A DNA stretch of 64,000 nucleotides from Thelephora terrestris (taxonomy: Eukaryota > Basidiomycota > Agaricomycetes > Thelephorales > Thelephoraceae): the NCBI GenBank assembly GCA_015956445.1, contig WIUZ02000016.1, positions 186,001-250,000 of the forward strand, given 5' to 3'. A model generated the notes under the pieces. That model was not told the DNA's origin. It was given only the letters and a program-made list of their open reading frames with translations, and searched no databases. Position numbers and translations under genes: made by a program. Every line of letters begins with the position of its first letter. Position 1 is the first letter of the stretch. Shown here piece after piece: positions 11,045 through 21,963 of the stretch.

Positions 11045-11480
11045 ATAAACTAGCCCTAAACCTAGTCCTGGACCTAACCTAACCTAGCCTAACCTTAACT
11101 CTAACCCTAACCTGGCCTAACCCTAACTCTAACCCTAACCTAGACCTAAACCTACACCTAACCTAAACCTAAACCTAACCTAACCTAACCTAACCCTAAC
11201 CCTAACCTAACCTAACCTAAACCTAACCTAACCTAACCTAACCTAACCTAACCTAACCCCAAACCTAACCTGCCCTAAACCCAGCCTGCCCCAAACCTAT
11301 CCTAGCACCAAACCTAAACCTAAACCTAAACCTAACCTGCCCTAAACCTAACTCTGACCTGGCCTAGTTCAGCCTTATCTTATCTTATCTTATCTATCTT
11401 ATTCTGTCTTACCTACCCTAGACCCAACCTAACCTGACATAGTCAACTTAACCTGGTCCACCACAGATCACCCAACCTAA
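11045..11480. repeat. Interstitial telomere-like repeats (CCTAA/CCCTAA)
   Basis: A tract of mixed CCTAA, CCCTAA and CCTAAA units runs over about 430 bp, densest at 11160-11270 (AACCTAACCTAACCTAACC). It is degenerate, with TTATC-type repeats at 11385-11400. The canonical fungal telomere is TTAGGG, so the abundance of the 5-base TTAGG form is notable. It is internal and degenerate, so it is not a chromosome end now. Confidence 0.75.
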
Positions 11481-11828
11481 CCTAAAGTGGTCTACCTGAC
11501 CTAGACTGATGCAACTTGAGTTTATCTCTTCTAATCAGCTGTTATCCTATCTGGCCTTAATCTAAATACCGTAGCTAACCAACATCTAACCCAACCTCAC
11601 CTGGCTCACCAGCAAGTAACTGGGCTACAGGAACACACCGTGAGTGTCAGGAACATGGTATTTTTAAACTTTTTAACACGCTCTTTCTTCGAACTCTTCT
11701 TACCAATTCTTATGTTTGAATGCTTCACATTCCTTATCCTTCACACCATTCATTCAAAACACACACAACGCGCATACATTCATGGCAATACGGAACAACA
11801 TGGCTATACTAGTGCTTATACAACGTCC

Positions 11829-13568
11829 TCAAAAGTCGACTCTATCTACGGCAGGCCTCATGGTCATCACCCTTCCATCCCGGAGATCGAAGTGCTGGCC
11901 CCTCCTTGCAAGGACCTCCCCAAACATGGCGTCACCATCTTCGGCACTCAGCTGAACGACTAGTTCAAGCCGATAGGAAGAGATACCTTCGAGCGGACCG
12001 ATCAGCCTCCCAGATGTCACCGAACTGCTGAACACCTGGTCCCACATCTCCATCACCGGGTGACTGCTCGACAGTACTGTCGACGTAGTCGGCAAGCGAC
12101 CCTCCGTCTCCCTCGTCGGACCCCTGGGTGGGATCCTGGATTGCGAGTCGACGCTGGTAGCGAAGCTGGATCTCCGACTCGACCTGTCGGTAGGGACGGT
12201 TGATCCGATAGCGGAACTCTCGTCCCCTATCTCGACCAGACTGGTCACCATCTGACTCAACTGGACGCGGGTATGGGTAAGCCGATGGAGCCATGCGATG
12301 AGCAGGACGGCGTCGAGAGTGTTTGCAACGTTGCCCCTTAGTCACCGGACGTACCTCGGCGACCCTCGGAGCATCTTCAGCTCGGTCAACCTCCATGACC
12401 TCATCCTCAATCTTCACCAACTGATGGATCAGCTGCAAGACGCAGCGCCCACAGTTCTCCTTGTCGGAAGCGGCCAAGGTGGAAGCCGGACCTGGAGTCG
12501 GAACGGGAACCGCGTTCTCGATCGGAGGCGTCGCATAGGACGACGGGTTAGGAGATGGGAGTATCACCTCGTCGGCGTACTCCAACTCGAACGGAACATC
12601 GGCAGTCCCCTGACCAACCAATTTGGGACCCTCCTTGCAGTTGCAGGTTTTGTCCTGCAAGGACTCGACCTGTGCTGTCAACACAGCCACTACGTTCTCG
12701 AGTTCTTCGGTCTAGGAAATGTCAGCTTCCATCATTCTAAGCAAATGATGAAAGCGGCATTACCTTTTCATCCCTCCTGGCCAACGCCCCCTTGATGTTG
12801 TTGTCCCGAACCTTCAACCCTGCAATCAACTCCTGATGGTTGGCGACCATTGCCTCCAACGCCTCGTTCGTTCCCTGCTGGAAGGCGGCCAAGGTCTCCT
12901 TCATCTGAAGACCCTCCGCAGACAGACGAAGGACGTCTGCTTTCGCCTCCTTCACCTCACGCTCCAAACGTTCAACCTAGGCAGTTTGATTAGTCGAGAG
13001 TCATACTCGAATATTCAAACGGAGAACCTACCTTGCTCTCCCCCTCCCGAACGAGCGACCACAAAAGGCTAGTGGAAGCGGTAGCATGGCGGACGGCCCG
13101 AGGAACGGTTGCTCCGTGCTCCAATAGGTCCTGATCGTAGATTCCCCTCTGCAGGGTGTACCAGAGCTCCTTCTTGATCGGATGCTCCAACTCTCCGAAC
13201 CTACCCCTCATCTGGAAAGCCACCTTCTCGGCAATGATCGTACGGACCCAAAGCTCATCATCCCAGGTTAACCCCTTCAAATGAGGCATCGTCTCCCTGA
13301 GACGTTCGGCGTCCACTTCCGTGACGACCTCCAAGATCTAGAAGCCGTTAGTTTGACATCAAACGCCAAAAGAACGTTCCTCTACCTAGAGGAAGGCGTT
13401 AGTGCGAACACACGAAGCTCTAGGTCTCCCCCATACCTGGTCATCCGTGGTATAGGGAGTCCCAGCCGCACAAGCATAGGTCTTGCGAGCGGCGGCACGA
13501 CGGTCGATGCGAGAGATGGTGGAGATACCATTGGCGACTTTGTAGGTGTGGTTGTTGGGGAAGGACAT
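11829..13568 (-). CDS. Family A coiled-coil protein, copy 1
   Basis: The start ATG is at 13566-13568, 75-80 bp downstream of a TATA-like box (CTATAAGAAGG on the coding strand). About five exons are visible. Exon 1 begins MSFPNNHTYKVANGIS. The next covers a helical domain (ERLRETMPHLKGLTWDDELW, near 13300-13000). A coiled coil follows (EREVKEAKADVLRLSAEGL, 12970-12740). The last long exon (12690-11965) has a CNCKEG motif and a proline- and acid-rich tail ending in ARRYLFLSA. A second frame overlapping that exon stays open from about 12260 to 11829. No catalytic domain is recognised; a structural, gag-like role is possible but unproven. Confidence 0.5.
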
Positions 13569-13689
13569 GTTTTGGTAAGATGATGGGGAAGTTGCTGGTG
13601 TTGCTGATCAAGGATGGCTCCAAGAAGACGTCCTTCTTATAGCCTAGATCGGTGATCCTTCACGTGACCTACCTCGACGAACCTCATTG

Positions 13690-14970
13690 GTCCGGGTCAC
13701 ATCAACTTCCGCCCCTGTACCATCATCGTTGGCTTACTACATCAAGCTGACACCTCGGCCCGCGGGACGGCCTTGGAAGAACTTCGTTCCGGAACGCCTA
13801 GAACGCGCGCGCACTAAAAATAGGTCTCAAGACCCTGATGACCCCTTTATGACATCACGAACCCCTTTTTACGACCCCTCATGACTTTACGATTACGATC
13901 AACCCTGGACCCTGGAACACACACGTGGGCACGGGGTATCAACATTTGGACACTGCGCTTCTAATCGGATAGTAACCCTATCTGATCTAGTTGTGCTTTG
14001 GAAGCAGAGTAGGCCCGAGCCGAGAACGGCGGCCGAAGAATATAATCCCTGGTGCCACTTAGGAAGAACGATATTCCCAGGTGCTATGCCTAATCAAGAC
14101 TGGGTCTGATCAAGCGATTACGGTTGCAACTCCCAGGTTACTGCCTGTCCGTTGGTATCATACCACCTACCAACAACAAGGGATGTGTAGAGTTCCTTTG
14201 ATCTCTAGCCAATCGCAGAAGCTCAGAGACGGTGCTCACCTGACCCTTGGGTGTGGTCTAGATTCAGGTACGAACTTTCATGACCCATGCCCCTATTTCT
14301 TTTAGGACTAGTGTTATCTTTACCCCTATGTTTCATGCGGACATTCCTTATCTTTTATGCCATCCTTCACACGCTAGTAGGGCCCTTTGTCCTGTATCTT
14401 CCCACGCGTCATCTTTGCTTGCTTCCCTTACTTAGCATTCTCACACTCCTTATCTCCCTTTGTTATGGACTTGATAAGGGTATATTAGGGTATTGACGTC
14501 ATGGCCACTCCTTTTGGTATAAGTAGCAACTGTGGCTGTATCGTAGTACCTTAGTTTTGTTACCTCAGGAAATCCTCTGCCCTTCTCAGCCCAGTTGCAG
14601 TTAAGGACAAGTCAGAGTTTCTTGTTTGATCCAAGACATCCCCATCTGCTCTCCCTCCTGCTCTGCGCGTCAACTGCGCCTCGTAACTATAGACTCCCAG
14701 CAGTCATATTAGAACACCTCGAGCGTCCAGTCGATCAACTGGTGGAGTCATCAATCCTGTTGTAGGGATAAACCCTCGTGTGTTAAACCGAACGAAGTAC
14801 GGTTTAGGTTGGGTTTCTCTTTAGGATTTCGACCTGACTTGTAGTGACCTCGGACAACCTACCGGAAGAATAGAGATGTGATCGTTCTCTCACAAGCTAG
14901 TTGGACTAGTGAGTACTCTGCGGAGTTGGCTCAGTGCACTGGTAGTTGTTGGGGTAGAGTGGCCCTGACA
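13690..14970 (-). promoter_or_regulatory. Upstream region of family A copy 1
   Basis: There is no long reading frame. It is shared, inverted, with 16484-17800, including TCTAGGCGTTCCGGAACGAA in the rightward copy and the terminal GTGGCCCTGACA. It presumably holds the U3-like promoter of the unit. Confidence 0.45.
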
Positions 14971-15260
14971 ATGTCATAGACTCGTCATTAGGTCTTTTGA
15001 CATCATTTGGTTCGTTCCCTCTTGCTTCCTACGTTCTCAGAGCCTCCTAGATTAGTATATAAGCTTCTGTATTCGATAGACTCAGCAGAGACCAATCCAG
15101 GGGACTGATTCCCATGTTTTCCTCTCCCTATTGTTCTCCTCTCGTCGTCGTCGTCTCCCTATAGTCTCCTGCATCTTCCCTATCGTTCTTGTCGTCATAC
15201 CTGCGTCCCTGTGTTCTCGTCGTCGTCTCTAGCGTCCTGTCGTCATCCCAAAGATCCTGA

Positions 15261-15787
15261 CACTGGGGGCAAGGGCCCAAATACCCACCAGGTACATTGT
15301 GATTACATTGTGGTTACAGTCAACAAGTGATCCCAATGTGCCCAGTGGGTAAAAATCAGGTACATTCAAAATGTGCCCAAAAATGTGAATTTAATATTAC
15401 CGCTGGGCAAATACTGATCGCATTTACAATGTACCCAGTCATGTGACCATAATGCACCAAAACGCATGTCCTAGGCATATTTTGAATACATTCGATTCAC
15501 ATTGTAAAATCGACGACATTCAAAATGTGTTCACATTGTACCCCACCAATTCCTCCACATGTTGAATACATTGTGAATGTGATCGTCGATCGCATTCAAA
15601 AAACTTTTTAGGGCAAGTTTTGAATGTGATCTACATGTTTGGTGATGGCAAAATTTGATTCACATGATGGAGTACATTCAAAATGTGTTCACAATGTACC
15701 CACTGGGCACATTGGAGTCACTTTTTGACTGTGACCACAATGTAATCACAATGTGCCCGGTGGGTATTCGGGCCCTTGCCCCCAGTG
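15261..15787. mobile_element. 527 bp palindromic CACTG element (copy 2)
   Basis: It starts CACTGGGGGCAAGGGCCC, ends GGGCCCTTGCCCCCAGTG, and has TGA duplicated at 15258-15260 and 15788-15790. It is closely similar to the copy at 4598-5113. It is inserted in the copia-like LTR and is therefore younger than it. Confidence 0.9.
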
Positions 15788-16104
15788 TGACCTCCCGAAG
15801 TTCTTGTCGTCGTCCCGAAGTTTTCCCTCATTGTTCCCTTGTCTGTTTCATTGATTCCCTTCTGTTATCTTTAGTTATCTTTAGTTCCCTCTTGATATTT
15901 ACGTCTCCCTACACGTTCCGACGTTCCTGACGTTCCCGACGTTCCCGACGTTTCCCTTCATTTCCCTACAGTTCCCTACATGTCCCTACGGAGCTAGGAA
16001 GCATCGTACGACCAAGGACCACCTTCACCGATGTCGACAGGGCACCCCATCTTCTCCCCATCGGACCTTAGCCCACAAAGCCCCTGTTCAGCGTTCATTA
16101 ACTG

Positions 16105-16483
16105 ATGACTCTTGTTTTGGGCGTAGGCACTTCCACCCCCCAAAACCAAAGAAACATGTCGTCCCAGCTTACCTCTCTTGTCCCCGTCCTCGAAGGCCCC
16201 AACTATCAGCGATGGGCTCCCGCCGTCAGAAGCTTCCTGATGGCACAAGGACAGTGGAGACTGATGAAGAAGGGAAAGCCCATTAAAACGGTACGACCAT
16301 ATGTAGCAGCCGTCCCTGCCACCAATGATGCTGAAGAAATTCCGGCGCAGGAGGGCGGTGAGGACATCGACGAAGACGTGCTTGAAGCATGGGAGGAGAA
16401 CAACTCCAAAGCCCTAGGAAACATATTCCTGAGGCTAAGCCCTGACATTCAGGCAAAACACAAGTCCGAATGTCAGGCCGATG
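16105..16483 (+). pseudogene. Copia-type gag, N-terminal part
   Basis: The segment LEGPNYQRWAPAVRSFLMAQ is typical of the N-terminus of Ty1/copia Gag proteins in fungi (DUF4219/UBN2-like region), followed by an acidic stretch. The element is truncated here. Confidence 0.75.
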
Positions 16484-18885
16484 CGACCGTCAGGGCCACT
16501 CTACCCCAACAACTACCAGTGCACTGAGCCGACTCCGCAGAGTACTCACTAGTCCAACTAGCTTGTGAGAGAACGATCACGTCTCTATTCTTCCGGTAGG
16601 TTGTCCGAGGTCACTACAAGTCAGGTCGAAATCCTAAAGGGAAACCCAACCTAAACCGTACTTCGTTCGGTTTAACCAACAAGGGTTTATCCCTACAACA
16701 GGATTGATGACTCCACCAGTTGATCGACTGGACGCTCGAGGTGTTCTAATGTGACTGCTGGGAGTCTATAGTTACGAGGCGCAGTTGACGCGCAGAGCGG
16801 GAGGGAGAGCAGATGGGGATGTCTTGGATCAAACAAGAAACTCTGACTTGTCCTTAACTGCAACTGGGCTGAGAAGGGCAGAGGATTTCCTGAGGTAACA
16901 AAACTAAGGTACTACGATACAGCCACAGTTGCTACTTATACTAAAGGAGTGGCCATGACGTCAATACCCTAATATACCCTTATCAAGTCCAGAACAAAGG
17001 GAAATAAGGAGTGTGAGAACGCTAAGTAAGGGAAGCGAACAAAGGTGACGCGTGGGAGAATAAAGGACAAAGGGCCTTACTAGCGTGTGAAGGATTGCAT
17101 AAAAGATAACAATAGTCCGCATGAAACATAGGGGTAAAGATAACACTAGTCCTAAAAGAAAAAGGGGCATGGGGTCATGAAAGTTCGTACCTGGGGATCA
17201 CACCCAAGGGTCAGGTGGAAACCTCTCATTGCTTCGTGCAATTTTTGAGCGGCTCCGAGATAAGAGACCATGCAGCATCCCTTGTTGTCTGTAGGCGGTA
17301 ACAGCATCACGGAATAGTGGCAACCTCAACATGCGTCCGAACATGAGGAGGTCGGGCCTAGACTCATGGGACATGAGGGATTACAGATTCCCCGGTGTTT
17401 CACGCTAACAGCTACTCCACATGCGCTGGGTTAAACAAAAGGAGTCTAAGGCACTCCTTCCGAATATCGGCGATTCCTTCCTCCGGTTAGGAGACTGTGA
17501 TGTGACTGTCCACGTGTGTGATCAGGGTCCAGGGTTGATCGTAATCGTAAAGTCATGAGGGGTCGTAAAAGGGGTTCGTGATGTCATAAAGGGGTCATCA
17601 GGGTCTTGAGACCTATTTTTAGTGCGCGCGCGTTCTAGGCGTTCCGGAACGAAGTTCTTCCAAGGCCGTCCCGCGGGCCGAGGTGTCAGCTTGATGTAGT
17701 AAGCCAACGATGATGGTACAGGGGCGGAAGTTGATGTGACCCGGACCAATGAGGTTCGTCGAGGTAGGTCACGTGAAGGATCACCGATCTAGGCTATAAG
17801 AAGGACGTCTTCTTGGAGCCATCCTTGATCAGCAACACCAGCAACTTCCCCATCATCTTACCACAACATGTCCTTCCCCAACAACCATACCTACAAAGTC
17901 GCCAATGGCATCTCCACCATCTCTCGCATCGACCGTCGTGCCGCCGCTCGCAAGACCTACGCCTGTGCGGCGGGGACTCCCTATACCACTGATGACCAGG
18001 TATGGGGGAGACCTAGAGCTTTGTGTGTTCGCACTAACGCCTTCCTCTAGGTAGAGGCACGTTCTTTTGGCGCTGATGTCGAGCTAACAGCTTCTAGATC
18101 TTGGAGGTCGTCACGGAAGTGGACGCCGAACGTCTCAGGGAGACAATCCCTCACTTGATGGGATTGACCTGGGATGATGAACTCTGGGTCCGTACGATCA
18201 TCGCCGAGAAGGTAGCCTTCCAGATGAGGGGTAGGTTCGGAGAGTTGGAGCATCCGATCAAGAAGGAGCTCTGGTACACCCTGCAGAGGGGAATCTACGA
18301 TCAGGACCTGTTGGAGCACGGAGCAACCGTTCCCAGGGCTGTCCGCCATGCTACCGCTTCCACTAGCCTTTTGTGGTCGCTCGTTCGGGAGGGAGAAAGC
18401 CGGGTAGGTTTTCTGTCTGAATATTTGAGTATGACTCTCGACTAATCAGACTGCCTAGGTTGAACGATTGGAGCGTGAGGTGAAGGAGGCGAAGGCAGAC
18501 GTCCTTCGTCTGTCAGTGGAAGGTCTTCAAATGAAGGAGACCTTGGCAGCCTTCCAGCAGGGAACGAACGAGGCGTTGGAGGCAATGGTCGCCAACCATC
18601 AAGAGTTGATCGCCGGGTTGAAGGTTCGGGACAACAACATCAAGGGGGCGCTGGCCAGGAGGGATGAAAAGGTACTTTCAGCCTTTGCAGGTTTATGCAA
18701 TGACTGAGAGACTTCCTCTAGACCGAGGAACTCGAGAACGTGGTGGCCGTGTTGACAGCGCAGGTCGAGTCCTTGCAGGACAAGACCTGCAACTGTAAGG
18801 AGGGTCCCAAATTGGTTGGTCAGGGGACAGCCGATGTTCTGTTCGAGCTGGAGTACGCCGACGAGGTGGTACTCCCATCTCCTAA
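16484..18885 (+). mobile_element. Family A LTR-like unit, copy 2 (interrupted)
   Basis: This is an inverted copy of 12545-14970 that begins GTCAGGGCCACTCTACCCC. The upstream region spans 16484-17790, with a TATA-like GGCTATAAGAAGG at about 17793-17805. It ends abruptly at CCTAA (18885), where a palindromic element begins. The remaining part of the family A unit is not found on the far side. Confidence 0.75.
17868..18885 (+). pseudogene. Family A coiled-coil gene, copy 2 (interrupted)
   Basis: The start ATG is at 17868 (MSFPNNHTYKVANGIS), followed by exons for the helical domain (18101-18400) and the coiled coil (18468-18690), and the beginning of the CNCKEG exon. The gene is interrupted at 18885 by a palindromic element. 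Confidence 0.7.
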
Positions 18886-20110
18886 CACTGGGGACAAACC
18901 CCAGTTTCCCGGCCTGGGACATTGTAAATACATTGTAAGGAAATGGAAAATGTGCCTGGCAATCACCCACCTGGTACATCATAAATACATTCAAAATGTC
19001 CAGGCCAATTTCATTAGAGTGTTGCCAGCACAGGAAATGCTCAGTACATTCATGGTGTTCCTGGTCATGTGATCTCAGTGTTCCCATTAGGTAATCCATG
19101 GGAACATCATGGATTTTCCCAAAGAAATACCCATGATGTCCCTGAGTGGCTCATTGAAAGAAAACCCTGAGTGAACCCACAGTTTCCCAGGTCATGTGAC
19201 CTTGATGTCCTGATTAGGTAATCTGAGGGTAAACCATGAATTTTCCCAAAGAAAGTAACCATGGTGTTCCTGAGTGGCTCATTCACAGTGTTCTTTCCAG
19301 TGTTCCCAGTGGTGCCATCATGGTGTTCCCAGTCAGTAAAATTCAAATTGAGCCTTAACGGTGCGCCGGAAGTGTACCAGTGTGGTATATCCTGAAAGTA
19401 CTAAGGCCTTTGACCATGATGTACCAAAATTTGGCAAACCATCAGGAAACTGTGGGAACACTGAAAGGAAACTGGGGACACTGGGAACATCATAAACTCA
19501 TTCAAAATGTTCCCGATTTCTCAGTTTCCTTTCAGTGTTCCCACAGTTTCCTGATGGTTTGCTGGATTTTGGTACATCATGGTCAAAGGCCTTAGTACTT
19601 CCAGGATATACCACACTGGTACACTTCCGGCGCACCGTTAAGGCTCAATTTAAATTTTACTGACTGGGAACACCATGATGGCACCACTGGGAACACTGGA
19701 AAGAACACTGTGAATGAGCCACTCAGGAACACCATGGTTACTTTCTTTGGGAAAATTCATGGTTTACCCTCAGATTACCTAATCAGGACATCAAGGTCAC
19801 ATGACCTGGGAAACTGTGGGCTCACTCAGGGTTTTCTTTCAATGAGCCACTCAGGGACATCATGGGTATTTCTTTGGGAAAATTCATGATGTTCCCATGG
19901 ATTACCTAATGGGAACACTGAGATCACATGACCAGGAACACCATGAATGTACTGAGCATTTCCTGTGTTGGCAACACTCTAAGGAAATTGGCCTGGACAT
20001 TTTGAATGTATTTATGATGTACCAGGTGGGTGATTGCCAGGCACATTTTCCATTTCCTTACAATGTATTTACAATGTCCCAGGCCGGGAAACTGGGGTTT
20101 GTCCCCAGTG
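18886..20110. mobile_element. 1225 bp near-perfect palindromic element
   Basis: It starts CACTGGGGACAAACCCCAG and ends with the inverse, CTGGGGTTTGTCCCCAGTG. The two arms of roughly 570 bp are almost identical, with a short centre at about 19450-19540. The interior repeats TGTTCCCA/TGGGAACA words and includes GGTCATGTGAC-type motifs at about 19063 and 19193. The left flank is TAA and the right flank is TAC, and the two flanks belong to different elements. No coding region is seen. Confidence 0.9.
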
Positions 20111-21095
20111 TACCCTTCCATGGGTTGGGCGTACCGGGACGTCTAAGCAGGGGTCCATACGACTCGTCCGAAGCTGAGTATTCATTAATTTTTTGTTGTT
20201 CATGAAGCGAGATGTTGCGCTTACTACTGATGTCATCGCTGTCGCTATCTTCTAGGTCCATCGATCCGGTGTCGGCATCAGCGCTGTCTTCTGAGTCCAT
20301 CTCTTCCTCGATCCGTCGCAATCTGACGATCGCGTCGGCCATCGATACAGGTCGTCTACGGCCATCGGTAACGGTCGTCTTTTGCGGACCGTACGGTGGT
20401 GGGTTCACTTTACCAGAGGGTCGGGCTACCGACTGGTCCGGGAACGGCGTATTCCGAGGGATGTCCAGAGTAGGGACGGGGTCGGGACCGAGGTGGTACC
20501 GACTGGGGAACAGGTCTTCGTAAGTGTCGAGGACTCGGCGTAGGGGCGGTGGCGTTGGGCGGTTGCTGCTCGCATCCAGCTCTGGACCGTACAGGTGTAT
20601 GTACGCCGCTCCCTGGTAGACGTACGGGGGCTGCTCCACTCCGCCACCCACGATGATAGCTCCGAACGCGAAGAAGGAGTCCTCCGCGCGGCCTAGGGTG
20701 GGATCCGTTAACTTCTCGAAGTGGGCGGCAGCCAACAGTCCTGGGCTTCGTTGGCCGAGGGGTGGGACATTGACGTCCATTACCTCTTCCATGGTAGGCA
20801 CGTTGTCGGGCACCGGTAGCTCAATAGTACGCCCTAGCCTCGGAGGGCTGGGTTCCGACGGCGGCGTCAACAACGTCTGCAACGGCCCTTCCTTCAGCCT
20901 AGGACACTGCTGACAGCCACAAGAACACTCACCATAAGTAGTTAACTCCGATTTGGCGACGTCTGGGGCGGTGGATTCGAGAGGGGCGAGGTTTTCAAGG
21001 TATGCTACACCTTCGCTTTTTATACCCAAATTTACATTTATTTTCTTTCTGACTTCATCCTCAGGGTGGTCTGAACCCTTTTCACAAGTTCCCAC
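20111..21095 (-). pseudogene. Distal acidic frame of the gag-protease element
   Basis: An open minus-strand frame has a short cysteine cluster (CSCGCQQC), proline-rich text, and an acidic end (SMDLEDSDSDDISSKRN). It is separated from its upstream portion by the solo LTR at 21175-23478. The function is unknown. Confidence 0.45.
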
Positions 21096-21194
21096 AGGTT
21101 TTGAATCGATAAGGTGGCTGTGGCCCTTATCGTTTGCAAATTTATTCCAACTTTGTGCTCGAGCGCCAGTCGTTTGTCAGGGTTGTAGGCCTGC

Positions 21195-21818
21195 TTACTG
21201 TTTGTGGGGCGCTAGAGGATTAGCAGATGGATGGGGGGTGTCGGGTCTGGCTTTGAAGGGGGTTCCGGGTGTGGAGGTGAGAGGAGGAGGAATATCAAGA
21301 GAGAGAGGCGACTCTGTCTGATATGGATGGACGGGCGAGTGGTAGTCTTGGCAGAACTGATTGAGTTGCTGCACAAATGGTTCGAAGTCTTGATCGCTAA
21401 GACGTTCGAAATTGACGAGATATTCTATAACCGAATAAGGTAGTTCAGTTGGAATTTCCCACCAAAGGACGATGATAGCAGGAGAATGGGTGTGGATGTT
21501 TGTGGTCAGATGAACACGCGGAGTAGGGAAATAAAAGGCTGGACTGATACTGAAGTAAACGGTAGCAAGGACGCTCTCCGTAAGATCCGAATTCCAGAGG
21601 AATTGATGATCTGCTCCTAAGAGAAAAGGAGGAGTGGTGACTCCTGCGTCAAGAGCTGCAAAGGGTCGATAATAAGGGAAATGGGTGAGTAAGCTGGCTG
21701 TTCGGTTTACTTGGAGACTCCTGATGAGTTTATACTCCCAGATAGATCTCCTAGCGTCAGGGACGTTTGGTCGTTGGACTGGACTAGTAGAGGGGAAAGG
21801 ATTTGGGGGACTGAACAT
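21195..21818 (-). CDS. Family B protein B1, copy 1 (207 aa)
   Basis: This single-exon frame starts at 21816-21818 (MFSPPNPFPSTSPVQRP), and its stop lies about 20 bp from the LTR end. A TATA-like box lies about 150 bp upstream (minus GGGTATATAAGG, near 21964-21973). The protein has a compact aromatic-rich core (IWEYKLIRSLQVNRT, LTHFPYYRPFAALDAG, IVLWWEIPTELPYSVIEYL) and a proline-rich tail with repeated TP and PP. Its counterpart at 37717-38340 has the same length and differs at only about 9 of 207 residues. I recognise no domain. The intact frame in two separately inserted copies suggests either recent spread or selection. Confidence 0.6.
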   Translation of the reverse strand: MFSPPNPFPSTSPVQRPNVPDARRSIWEYKLIRSLQVNRTASLLTHFPYYRPFAALDAGVTTPPFLLGADHQFLWNSDLTESVLATVYFSISPAFYFPTPRVHLTTNIHTHSPAIIVLWWEIPTELPYSVIEYLVNFERLSDQDFEPFVQQLNQFCQDYHSPVHPYQTESPLSLDIPPPLTSTPGTPFKARPDTPHPSANPLAPHKQ

Positions 21819-21963
21819 ACACTGGCAGGAGGATTCCTGCTTGAATGAGTTAGAGAGAGTAAGACGTGAGGAGAATTCCTCAGCTTACTTTGTTTATTCA
21901 GGTTGTGCGTAGGAGAGTACAGAAGAGATTGAGAATGGGGAAAGAAAGGAGCGAACGCTCTTC

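Larger units (their letters stand above)
11645..14970 (-). mobile_element. Family A LTR-like unit, copy 1 (3.33 kb)
   Basis: On the plus strand it runs from TGTCAGGAACATGG to GGCCCTGACA, TG...CA ends with a 7 bp imperfect terminal inverted repeat. The same two ends occur at 34200 (copy 3) and at about 16484 (copy 2). It contains a promoter region (13700-14900), a TATA-like box at about 13648 and a spliced minus-strand gene. The flanks GTGAG and ATGTC do not match, so no target duplication remains; a copia-like LTR abuts its right end. It is an old element that looks largely whole. Confidence 0.65.
14972..16483 (+). mobile_element. Copia-like LTR retrotransposon relic
   Basis: An LTR-like stretch starts TGTCATAGACTCGTCAT at 14972, with a TATA-like GTATATAAGC near 15055. 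It is followed by the start of a gag gene at about 16105-16483. A related LTR lies inverted at about 24500-25006. The relic is cut off at 16483, where the inverted family A copy begins, and a 527 bp CACTG element sits inside its LTR. Only the 5' end is present; it is a fossil. Confidence 0.65.

Noticed and set aside
14972-16010. Treating 14972-16010 as a clean complete LTR
   Set aside because: I could not place its right edge or a matching target duplication.
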